Of a stretch of 64,000 nt of DNA, positions 53,993 to 61,626 are shown piece after piece. The stretch's first letter is position 1. Every line of letters starts with the position of its first letter. Source of the DNA: Collinsella aerofaciens (GTDB taxonomy: Bacteria; Actinomycetota; Coriobacteriia; Coriobacteriales; Coriobacteriaceae); contig NZ_OY725717.1 of NCBI RefSeq assembly GCF_963360655.1, positions 248,001 through 312,000 on the forward strand. Reading direction: 5' to 3'. The position numbers and the translations under genes were made by a program. The notes under the pieces are model-generated. The model was not told where the DNA came from. It did not search any database and worked only from the letters and a program-made list of their open reading frames with translations.

Positions 53993-55429
53993 CTAAAGCT
54001 CTAATTCATTCAAACGGAGGATCGCAACAATATAGATCTTGAGCGCCTGCTTGAGCTGTTCCTCGTTGGCGCACTCGTTGGGGCCGTGCATCTGGCCGCC
54101 CCATGCGGGCAGCTCCAGGCCGGTCTCCTCGGGGCCAAACGAGACGGCGCGGGCAAAGTTGCGCGCGTACGTGCCGCCGCCCATGGCAAAGGGCTCGGCA
54201 TGCTTGCCGGTGAACTCGTTATAGGTATCGATAAGCGCCTTCACGGCCGGATCGTCGGCAGACACCGAGAACGGCACCTTCGCACGACCCACACGGCACG
54301 TCACGCCAAAACGGCCCACGAGCGGCTCGAGCTGCTCGCGGATGGTATCGGCACTCGTGCTGTCGGGGAAGCGCACGTCGATGACCTGCTCGATATGGCC
54401 ATCCGCCACACGGATGACGCCAGCGTTGCAGGTAAGCGGGCCAAACGCTGGGCTCGTCGCGTCGATACCCAGGCCGCGACCATAGGCATCCGCATGCACA
54501 AAGGCCAGGAACTTGACGAACTCGTGCTCGGCAGGCGTCAGCAGGCGCTCGTCGCGTGCACCAAACGCGTCCTCGGCCTCGCGCAGATACGACACGATCA
54601 GGCCGACGGCATTGATCGTCCCCTCGGGCATCGAGGCGTGACCGCCAATACCGTGGGCGAAAATCTGCACATGACCATTGTCGAGAGCCGTGATCTCCAG
54701 GCGGTCAGCATTCTCGACCGGCGCCGGCAGCTCATCGGCGGCAATCGCGAGCTCGCAGATAGACTGCGACGGAATGGCGTTGCTCGCCTCGGCACCGCTC
54801 CAGGACACAATGCGCCCGCCGTCGATCTTGGGGCTCACGAACGTCGCCCCAAACTGGCCCTTCTCAGCATTGCAGACCGGGAACTCGGCATCGGGCGTAA
54901 ACAAAAAGTCGGGGTCTGCGTTGTTCTCCAGATAATGGTGAACGTCGGACATGCCCACTTCCTCATCGCAGCCCAGCAGCGCGCGGAAGGTGTAGCGCGG
55001 AACAATGCCGTGCTTGAGCAAGTAGGCGCCGGCGTAGAGTGACAATACCGCCGGGCCCTTGTCGTCAATCACGCCGCGACCGAGCAGCCAGCCCTCGCGG
55101 CGCTCCATGGTGAACGGGTCGGTGTTCCAGCCAGGGCCGGCGGGAACCACGTCCACGTGGCAGATAGTCGCGAGCTGTTTGTCGCCGCGGCCCGGGATAT
55201 CGGCGATTCCCACATAGCCCTCGTCGTCGCTCGTCTGATAGCCGAGCTTCTGCGCGATGCCGAGCGCGCAATCGAGCGCGTCACGGACCGGGCGGCCAAA
55301 CGGCGCGCCGGGCTCCGCATCGGCAGAAACTGCCACGGACGGATAACTCACCAGCTGCTCGATATCGGCGACGACATCCTCCCAGACCTCGTCGACATAC
55401 TCGGCAACGCTCTGCTCCACCTGATTCAT
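53993..55429 (-). CDS. Sapep/PepV-type M20 dipeptidase
   Basis: A 478-residue metal-dependent dipeptidase of the Sapep family (Mn or Zn). Metal ligands are visible in ATICHVDVVPAG, GRGVIDDKGPAVL and GCDEEVGMSD, and the C-terminal His is in QMHGPNECANEE. Family length is 460-480, so the gene is complete. It acts in the cytosol on dipeptides from oligopeptide uptake. ATG 55429 has AAGGAGG upstream. A family D element follows its stop by one base. Confidence 0.92.
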   Translation of the reverse strand: MNQVEQSVAEYVDEVWEDVVADIEQLVSYPSVAVSADAEPGAPFGRPVRDALDCALGIAQKLGYQTSDDEGYVGIADIPGRGDKQLATICHVDVVPAGPGWNTDPFTMERREGWLLGRGVIDDKGPAVLSLYAGAYLLKHGIVPRYTFRALLGCDEEVGMSDVHHYLENNADPDFLFTPDAEFPVCNAEKGQFGATFVSPKIDGGRIVSWSGAEASNAIPSQSICELAIAADELPAPVENADRLEITALDNGHVQIFAHGIGGHASMPEGTINAVGLIVSYLREAEDAFGARDERLLTPAEHEFVKFLAFVHADAYGRGLGIDATSPAFGPLTCNAGVIRVADGHIEQVIDVRFPDSTSADTIREQLEPLVGRFGVTCRVGRAKVPFSVSADDPAVKALIDTYNEFTGKHAEPFAMGGGTYARNFARAVSFGPEETGLELPAWGGQMHGPNECANEEQLKQALKIYIVAILRLNELEL

Positions 55430-55483
55430 GGACGACCTCCTTACCAATGAGCGGCGAGCGTGCCCGCCCCTCACATCAAATAC

Positions 55484-56146
55484 CTATATAGCGAAAAGTT
55501 TAGCAAGCTCGGCCGCCGAGTGCACCACTGCATCGGCACCCGCCGCCTCGTGCTCGCCCGGCGCCGCCGCGCCCGAATAGATACCAATGCACGGCACGCT
55601 CATCGCGTGCGCGCCCTCGACGTCGTTAAAGCGATCGCCGATCATCACGGCATCGCCCGCGGCCGCACCCAAGGCCGCCAACGCGTCGCGGACCGAATCG
55701 GCCTTGGTCTCGCGCCCCTGCGGCGGATTCATGCCAACCACCGCCTCAAACTGAGAAAGTCCCAGCTCTCCCACCATGTCAACGCACTTTGCCTCCATGC
55801 GCGACGTCGCCACGGCCAAGCGCTTGCCCTGGGCGACCAACCCATCCAGCAGCTCGGGGATCCCGTCAAACACGGGATACTCCTCCGGTCCCAGCTCGTC
55901 AAAAAAGGCGCGGTACTCGTCGGCCACCACAAGCGACTCCTCGCGGGAGAAGCCATAAAAGTCGTGAAAACTCTTCCACAGGGGCGGCCCGATCATGCGA
56001 CGCAGGTCACCCATCTGCGCCTCCGAAAACCCGCGTGCAGCCAGCGTCTTGCGCGTCGAGGTCATCACCGCCCGACCCGTATCGGCCACCGTGCCATCAA
56101 AATCAAACAGCACGACCGGCCGTTTGCATATCTCCAGCGCCTCCAT
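55484..56146 (-). CDS. HAD-family phosphatase (Gph/PGP-like)
   Basis: A 220-residue HAD hydrolase. The nucleophile motif is VLFDFDGTVADTG, motif II is in LAVATSRMEAK, motif III is a Lys in the QGRETKADSV region, and motif IV is DAVMIGDRFNDVEGA. The cap domain is helical (type IA), as in phosphoglycolate phosphatase. The substrate is uncertain. The start could be ATG 56146 or the in-frame ATG 56152; the former has GAGGG at better spacing. Confidence 0.88.
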   Translation of the reverse strand: MEALEICKRPVVLFDFDGTVADTGRAVMTSTRKTLAARGFSEAQMGDLRRMIGPPLWKSFHDFYGFSREESLVVADEYRAFFDELGPEEYPVFDGIPELLDGLVAQGKRLAVATSRMEAKCVDMVGELGLSQFEAVVGMNPPQGRETKADSVRDALAALGAAAGDAVMIGDRFNDVEGAHAMSVPCIGIYSGAAAPGEHEAAGADAVVHSAAELAKLFAI

Positions 56147-56302
56147 CGGCATCCCTCTTCCCCAGTTGACGATTTCCACACCGACACTTCAAACTGTTGA
56201 CTATTCAACAATTGAACCTAGAAATGTGGAACGACTCCACTATACTTGTCGCACTTTGCTCTCAGAAGGCGGCGCCGTCGCGCCCCAACGAAAGGTGCAA
56301 TT

Positions 56303-57163
56303 ATGTCTTTTGCCATCATAACCGACTCCACGTCGGACATCTCCCCCGCCCGCGCCCAAGAGCTCGGCATTTACGTGATTCCGCTGCATGTGATTATCGA
56401 GGGCGAGGACCTGCTCGACCAGGTGCAGATTACCGCCCAAGAGTACGTCGCCCGCATGGCCGGCTCCGAGCAGCTGCCGCACACCTCGCAGCCGAGTGCC
56501 GGCGAGTTCAAGGAACTCTTTGACCGCGTGCGCGCCGACGGCCACGATAGCGCCATCTTTATCTCGCTGTGCAGCGAGTGGTCCGCCTGCTACGCCAACG
56601 CCAGCCTGACGGCCGAGACGCACGAGCTCGACGTGCGCTGCATCGACTCGCGCACCGGCTCGGGCGCCGAGGGCCTGCTGGTGGAGTACGCGCTGGCCAT
56701 GCGCGAGGACGGCCGCAGCCTGGACGAGACCGAGGCGCAGATCCGCGCGACGCTGCCCGACGCCCACCTGCTGCTGATTCCCCGCACGCTCGAGAATCTC
56801 GTTAAGAACGGCCGCGCGCCCAAGCTCGCCGGCCAGCTCACGCAAATGCTCAACATTCGCCTGGCCGTTTCGCCGGAGTGGAAATCGGGCGAGATCAAGG
56901 CCATAAAAAAGGGCCGCGGTGCCAAGCGCATCGTTACCAACACCATGGCCGATTGCCTCGCATTTTTGGCCGAGTATCCGGGCTCCAGCGTGCGCGTGCT
57001 CACGACCGGCGCCGCCGAGGAGCAGGAGCTTGTCAACGAGGCACTCGCGGGTCAGGATTACGTAGACGCCGGCACCGGCCCCATCGGCTGCACCATCGCC
57101 ACCCACGTAGGCGTCGACGCCATCGCCATCAGCTACTGCCCCCGCTACCAGCCAACTCACTAG
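56303..57163 (+). CDS. DegV family fatty-acid-binding protein, second copy
   Basis: A 286-residue DegV/FakB-type protein. The N terminus MSFAIITDSTSDISPAR and the loop LPHTSQPSAGEF keep the usual residues around the fatty-acid carboxylate, unlike the copy at 2661. RTLENLVKNGRAPKLAGQLT and VLTTGAAEEQEL are further family landmarks. ATG 56303 follows GAAAGG. No fakA-like kinase gene is in the window. Confidence 0.94.
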   Translation: MSFAIITDSTSDISPARAQELGIYVIPLHVIIEGEDLLDQVQITAQEYVARMAGSEQLPHTSQPSAGEFKELFDRVRADGHDSAIFISLCSEWSACYANASLTAETHELDVRCIDSRTGSGAEGLLVEYALAMREDGRSLDETEAQIRATLPDAHLLLIPRTLENLVKNGRAPKLAGQLTQMLNIRLAVSPEWKSGEIKAIKKGRGAKRIVTNTMADCLAFLAEYPGSSVRVLTTGAAEEQELVNEALAGQDYVDAGTGPIGCTIATHVGVDAIAISYCPRYQPTH

Positions 57164-57176
57164 GGACGCCCACATC

Positions 57177-57243
57177 AGTTGCGGTGGAATAGGGACTGTT
57201 TTTGGCTTATTAGCCGCCAATCAATCCCTATTCCACCGCAACT
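57177..57243. repeat. family C hairpin, copy 1
   Basis: Arms AGTTGCGGTGGAATAGGGA (57177-57195) and TCCCTATTCCACCGCAACT (57225-57243) are perfectly complementary. It lies between convergent genes (degV and the toxin). The basal ten bases are shared with a hairpin at 63441. Confidence 0.85.
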
Positions 57244-57256
57244 TAGAAATCGGCAA

Positions 57257-57565
57257 TCAGCCCTGCGGACCCTGGAACAGCTCCTCATGAGAGCCCATTC
57301 TGACCAGCCGGATCACAGGATTAGTCTTATGCGGCAAGTAGAGAACGACCACGTCGACCAAGCCATCGGATAGATGGAAATCGATGTGGCCGTTGTAGTT
57401 GCCGCCCGGGTTTGAAAGCTCATTGGCGCCATATTCCGCGGGAAGCGAGCCGTGAGCTGCAAGCTCTGCGACCGCCGCCCTAAACTCGGTTTTTAGCTGC
57501 GGATGGATGCGCATCGTCCGTTTGTAATCCGCCTTAAACTGAGCCTCGACTTTAATCTCAAACAT
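57257..57565 (-). CDS. YafQ-family mRNA interferase toxin
   Basis: A 102-residue type II toxin of the RelE/YafQ fold, a ribosome-dependent mRNA endonuclease. The C-terminal signature RMGSHEELF matches the YafQ consensus with the catalytic His. The start ATG 57565 is two bases after the antitoxin stop, a typical coupled arrangement. The gene looks intact. Confidence 0.9.
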   Translation of the reverse strand: MFEIKVEAQFKADYKRTMRIHPQLKTEFRAAVAELAAHGSLPAEYGANELSNPGGNYNGHIDFHLSDGLVDVVVLYLPHKTNPVIRLVRMGSHEELFQGPQG

Positions 57566-57567
57566 CG

Positions 57568-57867
57568 CTAGTCCTCATCGAGGAACGATATAAGCTCATC
57601 AGCGTTATTGAATGACGGGCTGTCGTCCGTCAAAATCCCCAACTCATGAGCCTCGGCGATCACCATGGCGCGTCTCGTCGCCTCGTTGGGCACCTCTGCC
57701 CTTCCTACGATCTCAAAAGGAATCTTTCGCTGATTTACCAGCTGCCGAACAGCAAGGTTGAGATACGAATTGAGACTTAGACCAACCGTATCCAAGAACT
57801 CAGTCGCCTGCTCCTTGAGCCCCTCTTCGATGCGAACCGTCGTAGGCTTAACCGTTGCAGTGGACAT
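57568..57867 (-). CDS. RelB/DinJ-family antitoxin
   Basis: A 99-residue antitoxin. The N-terminal ribbon-helix-helix DNA-binding part is TTVRIEEGLKEQATEFLDTVGLS with LNSYLNLAVRQLV. The C-terminal half, rich in acidic residues (NNADELISFLDED), would wrap the YafQ-type toxin. It precedes the toxin gene, and a perfect 14-base inverted repeat lies upstream. Confidence 0.9.
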   Translation of the reverse strand: MSTATVKPTTVRIEEGLKEQATEFLDTVGLSLNSYLNLAVRQLVNQRKIPFEIVGRAEVPNEATRRAMVIAEAHELGILTDDSPSFNNADELISFLDED

Positions 57868-57896
57868 ACGCGACCTCCTCGCCTCGTCTTTTGCAT

Positions 57897-57949
57897 CAGT
57901 ATACCCAATTTAGATGGCAGACTGATGTTAAATAGCATCAGTCTGCCAT
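57897..57949 (-). promoter_or_regulatory. toxin-antitoxin promoter with inverted repeat
   Basis: Perfect arms ATGGCAGACTGATG (57914-57927) and CATCAGTCTGCCAT (57936-57949) lie just upstream of a leftward TATACT -10 (about 57898-57903, extended TGGG). This is the place expected for an antitoxin operator. It may also act as a terminator of the preceding LOG gene. Confidence 0.6.
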
Positions 57950-57980
57950 TCACAATACTACAACGACAGGCACGCTCGCC

Positions 57981-58739
57981 CTATATCAACCCGCTGAGCG
58001 CAATGTCGACGGACTCGTTGAGGTCATCGGTAATGTGTACCAGATCCGGATCGAGCGGGCTGATCATACCGGCGCTCATCACCGGGCCGTTGAGCCAGTC
58101 GAACAGGCCCTGCCAGTACTCGCTGCCCACCAGCACGAGCGGCATGCGCTTGACCTTGTGCGTCTGCACCAGCGTGAGCACCTCGAACATCTCGTCGAGC
58201 GTGCCAAAGCCGCCGGGAAACACGATGGCGCCCGAGCTGTACTTAACGAACATGGTTTTGCGCACAAAGAAGTAGCGGAAGTCCATACCGAGGTTTACGT
58301 ATTTGTTGAGCCCCTGCTCGTGCGGCAATTCAATGCCCAGGCCAACTGACTTGCCATTGACACTCGCCGCTCCCCTGTTGGCCGCTTCCATGATGCCGGG
58401 GCCGCCACCGGTGATGACCGCCACGCCACGTTGCGCGATCTTGCGCCCGACGGTACGCGCCGCTTTGTAGAGCGGATCGGTCTTGGGCGTGCGGGCGCTA
58501 CCGAAGATGGTCACCGCGGGCCCGAGCTCGGCAAGCGCGCCAAAGCCGTCGACAAACTCAGCCTGAATGCGCAGTACGCGCCACGGATCGGCATGCAACC
58601 AGTCGGTCGACTCCTCGGGCGCCAGCAGGTTGGCGTAGGTGTTGTCCTTGGGAATCATGGGACCGCGCATGACCACAGGACCGCGTCGGTACGTCTCGTC
58701 GTAGGCAGGCTCGCCCTCGACGTTCTCATTCTTAATCAT
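57981..58739 (-). CDS. LOG family protein (TIGR00730 Rossmann fold)
   Basis: A 252-residue LOG-family protein, related to cytokinin-activating phosphoribohydrolases that split nucleoside 5'-monophosphates. The nucleotide-binding motif PGGFGTLDEMFE and GGGPGIMEAANRGA are complete. In bacteria the natural substrate is unclear. ATG 58739 has GATAGGAG upstream. The longer N terminus (about 60 residues before TIFGSARTP) is normal for this subtype. Confidence 0.88.
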   Translation of the reverse strand: MIKNENVEGEPAYDETYRRGPVVMRGPMIPKDNTYANLLAPEESTDWLHADPWRVLRIQAEFVDGFGALAELGPAVTIFGSARTPKTDPLYKAARTVGRKIAQRGVAVITGGGPGIMEAANRGAASVNGKSVGLGIELPHEQGLNKYVNLGMDFRYFFVRKTMFVKYSSGAIVFPGGFGTLDEMFEVLTLVQTHKVKRMPLVLVGSEYWQGLFDWLNGPVMSAGMISPLDPDLVHITDDLNESVDIALSGLI

Positions 58740-58952
58740 GGGTACTCCTATCGAGAAAAAGAAAAGCGGGCGGGGTCGACGCCATGCGCCAAACACCCGC
58801 CCGAACATCAACTATTCGGTATGGTACCCACGTTGCATCAAGCGCTTGCAAGGCATCGGTCAGCGGTCGCGCAGCCGGCGTCAGCGAATGTGACGAGCGG
58901 CTGCCGCTCAACCTTTGCCGTTGCCCACGCTCTGCAAGCGTGCCTGTCGCCC

Positions 58953-60092
58953 TTAGTAATCCACCGCAGCAGGACTGTTCATCCAGTCGCTCACGAATGC
59001 ACCGTAACGGCCCTCGATAATGGCCTGGCGGGCACGCTGCATAAGGTTGAGCAGGTAGTAGATGTTGTGCATCGACAGCAGAATGCCGCCGAGCATCTCC
59101 TTCTGCGTGACCATGTGGCGGATGAGCGCGCGGCTGTAGCCGCCCGTGCACACCGGGCAGGTGCAGGTGGGATCGATGGGGCCGTCGTCGTGCGCAAAAC
59201 GCGCGTTGCGGAAGTTGAGGCGACCCTCGCTGGAGAACGCCGTGCCCATGCGGCCGGTGCGCGTCGGCAGCACGCAGTCGAACATGTCGATGCCCACGCC
59301 CACACCGCGCACGAGGGTGGTGGGGTTGCCGACGCCCATCAGGTAGCGTGGCTTGTGCTTGGGCATGTACTCGGAAGCCAGCGGCGCCAGGGTCTCGAAC
59401 ATGGTCTCGTGGTCCTCGCCCACCGAGTAGCCGCCGATGCCGTAGCCGGGGAAGTCACCGCACTCCTCCAGATGGCGCAGCGAGCGCAGGCGCAAGTCCA
59501 GATGCATGCCACCCTGAACGATGCCGAAAAGTGCCTGGTCATCGCGGGTGTGAGCCTTGTAGCAGCGCTCGGCCCACATACTCGACAGCTCAACGGCGCG
59601 CTCAACGTAGGCGCGCGTGGCGGGATAGCCCGGGCACTGGTCCAGCTGCATGCAGATGTCGGAGCCGAGCTTCATGGCGATTTCCATGTTGTCCTCGGGC
59701 GTCCAGAACACGTGGCGACCGTCGTAGTCGTTGACGATAAAGCGTACGCCCTCGTCGGTGAGCTTGACGGCGTCGTTGTGGCTGAACACCTGGAAGCCGC
59801 CCGAGTCGGTAAGAATGGGGCCATGCCAGTTCATAAATTTGTGCAGTCCGCCCAGCTCAGCGATGGTGTCCTCGCCGGGACGCATGGACAGGTGGTAGGT
59901 GTTGGCGAGCACGATCTGCGCACCGAGCTGCTTGACGGTCTCGGTGGGGATGCCCTTGACGTTTGCCTTGGTGCCCACGGGCATAAAGATCGGCGTCTCG
60001 ATGTCGCCATGCGGGGTGTGCAGCACGCCGGCACGCGCGTGCGTCGTCGGGTCCTCGGCGATCAGGTCGAATTTAAAAAGGTTCTGGTCCAT
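58953..60092 (-). CDS. tgt: queuine tRNA-ribosyltransferase
   Basis: A 379-residue tRNA-guanine transglycosylase, which replaces guanine 34 with preQ1 in tRNAs with GUN anticodons. Catalytic segments are ILTDSGGFQVFSHND (Asp) and GVGIDMFDCVLPTRTGR, and the zinc site is CTCPVCTGGYSRALIRHM with a later HNIYYL. Length and start (MDQNLFKFDLIAEDP after CAAGGAG) are normal. No queuosine synthesis genes are in the window. Confidence 0.96.
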   Translation of the reverse strand: MDQNLFKFDLIAEDPTTHARAGVLHTPHGDIETPIFMPVGTKANVKGIPTETVKQLGAQIVLANTYHLSMRPGEDTIAELGGLHKFMNWHGPILTDSGGFQVFSHNDAVKLTDEGVRFIVNDYDGRHVFWTPEDNMEIAMKLGSDICMQLDQCPGYPATRAYVERAVELSSMWAERCYKAHTRDDQALFGIVQGGMHLDLRLRSLRHLEECGDFPGYGIGGYSVGEDHETMFETLAPLASEYMPKHKPRYLMGVGNPTTLVRGVGVGIDMFDCVLPTRTGRMGTAFSSEGRLNFRNARFAHDDGPIDPTCTCPVCTGGYSRALIRHMVTQKEMLGGILLSMHNIYYLLNLMQRARQAIIEGRYGAFVSDWMNSPAAVDY

Positions 60093-60183
60093 AAACTGGA
60101 ACTCCTTGGTTGCGGCTCATACGCAAACCATTATACGGGCAACCCGCAAGGAGCACCGACTCGACAGAAACTGGCGCATTAAA

Positions 60184-60349
60184 CAACTAGCCGTTGGGGA
60201 CGTTCTTAAACGACTAGTTGTTGGGGACAGCCTTCAGCGCCATCTTGCAAAGGAGTGTCCCAATCTGCCGGCACTTAGGGACCGTCCCCAAGTGCCGACA
60301 AGACTGTCCCCTTCGACTAGTCATTTAAGAACGTCCCCAACGACTACTT
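60184..60349. repeat. family B intergenic repeat cluster, copy 3
   Basis: Begins AACTAGCCGTTGGGGACGTT and ends TTAAGAACGTCCCCAACGAC. Inner pieces include GACTAGT twice and a CTGCCGGCACTTAGGGAC / GTCCCCAAGTGCCGAC pair like that in copy 1. It occupies the gap between tgt and the family D element; no gene is seen. Confidence 0.85.
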
Positions 60350-60384
60350 TTCGTCAGCAACGCAAACGCCGATGCCCTGGCAAC

Positions 60385-60533
60385 GTCAGCGAGCGGTCGC
60401 CAGAGCGAACAAATTGGCATGAAAAGAGGGCGGCATAGACCTTCTGGTCATGCCGCCCTCTTTGAATGACAAGTTGTCGCTCTGGTGACCGCGCAGCGTC
60501 GAGCCGTTACGCGGTTTGGTAAAACCGCGTAAC
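60385..60533 (-). other. family D structured element, copy 2
   Basis: Same layout as 53845-53991. The outer stem joins GCGGTCGCCAGAGCGA (60393-60408) to TCGCTCTGGTGACCGC (60477-60492), all paired with one G-U. The inner hairpin has GGGCGGCATAGACC and GGTCATGCCGCCC arms. Then GCAGCGTCGAGC leads to the same 28-base hairpin (60506-60533), two bases from the SDR stop codon. Confidence 0.7.
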
Positions 60534-60535
60534 CC

Positions 60536-61336
60536 CTACGGACGCTGGCCCATGCCACCCTCGAGGGTGACGGTCTCGCCGTTCATATACTTAAAGTCGG
60601 GGCCGCAAAGCTGAACGACCACGCGGCCGATCTCCTTCTCGACGTCGCCGTAGTGGCCCGCCGGCGGCATGTGAACGTTGGCCTTGAACGCCTCGGGATA
60701 GGCATCCTGGAAGTTCTCGAGCGCAGCAGTCCAGGCAAGCGGGCACACGATGTTGACGTTGATGCCGTCCTTGCCCCACTCGTTGGCGGCGACGCGGGTC
60801 AAGCCGCGGATGCCTTCCTTGGCGGCGGCGTAGCTGCACTGGCCGTAGTTGCCAAACAGGCCGGCGCCCGAAGCAAAGTTGACCACGGAGCCCTTGGTCT
60901 CCTTCAGGTGCGGATAGGCCTTCTGCATGTACAGGTAGGTGGCATACAGGCCAGAGTAAATGGCCAGGTTAAACTGGTCCATAGTGTGGTCGGCGATGGT
61001 CACGCCCGAGGCGCTGGCCTGGGCGTTGTTGACGACGGCGTCGATGCGGCCGAACTCCTCAATCGCCTTGTCGATAACGTTCTGTACGACGGCCTCGTTG
61101 TCCTGACCGGCAGAAACATCGGCCTGAACAGGCAGAACCTTGACGCCGTACTCAGCCTCGAGAGACTCCTTGGCGGCCTCGAGCTTGGCGACGTTGCGGC
61201 CGGTGATGACGAGGTTCGCGCCCTCCTTGGCAAAAGCGATATCGATGCCGTAGCCGATGGAGCCAGCGGAGCCGTCCTTGAGCGTGGCCTTGCCGCCGCC
61301 GGTGACGATCACGGTCTTACCAGTGAAAAGTCCCAT
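60536..61336 (-). CDS. short-chain dehydrogenase/reductase
   Basis: A 266-residue classical SDR oxidoreductase using NAD(P)H. The catalytic Tyr-Lys pair is in SYAAAKEGIRGLTR and the Ser in VVNFASGAGLFG. The NNAQ segment replaces the usual NNAG. The glycine-rich nucleotide motif is interrupted: TVIVTGGG is followed by KATLKDGSAGSIGYG, so the loop is longer than normal. The substrate is unknown; bile-acid or ketoacyl reduction are possibilities in gut Coriobacteriia but are not supported by specific residues. ATG 61336 follows AAAGGA. Confidence 0.82.
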   Translation of the reverse strand: MGLFTGKTVIVTGGGKATLKDGSAGSIGYGIDIAFAKEGANLVITGRNVAKLEAAKESLEAEYGVKVLPVQADVSAGQDNEAVVQNVIDKAIEEFGRIDAVVNNAQASASGVTIADHTMDQFNLAIYSGLYATYLYMQKAYPHLKETKGSVVNFASGAGLFGNYGQCSYAAAKEGIRGLTRVAANEWGKDGINVNIVCPLAWTAALENFQDAYPEAFKANVHMPPAGHYGDVEKEIGRVVVQLCGPDFKYMNGETVTLEGGMGQRP

Positions 61337-61626
61337 ACGAAGTCCTTTCAAAATCGCGACGGGCACGCCCGCCGACTGCGCGCATCCAAAATAAACGCGC
61401 CAAAAGCTGAAATGCAACTTTAGCTTCTTCAAGTGAAAAATAAAGCCCATGGCGGGCGAACGGCGCAACGTCTTTCGGCGAAGGGAATGTCAAGTAAAAA
61501 TTGGATAGAGCGGCCGAGTTTTTGTTAACGCGACGAGTCATCGAACACGTTTTGAAACTTTGCTGCGGGGCGCGGGATGTCGGCGCGAGACTTTATCATA
61601 GGGTGACAAACAACGATGAGGAGCAC

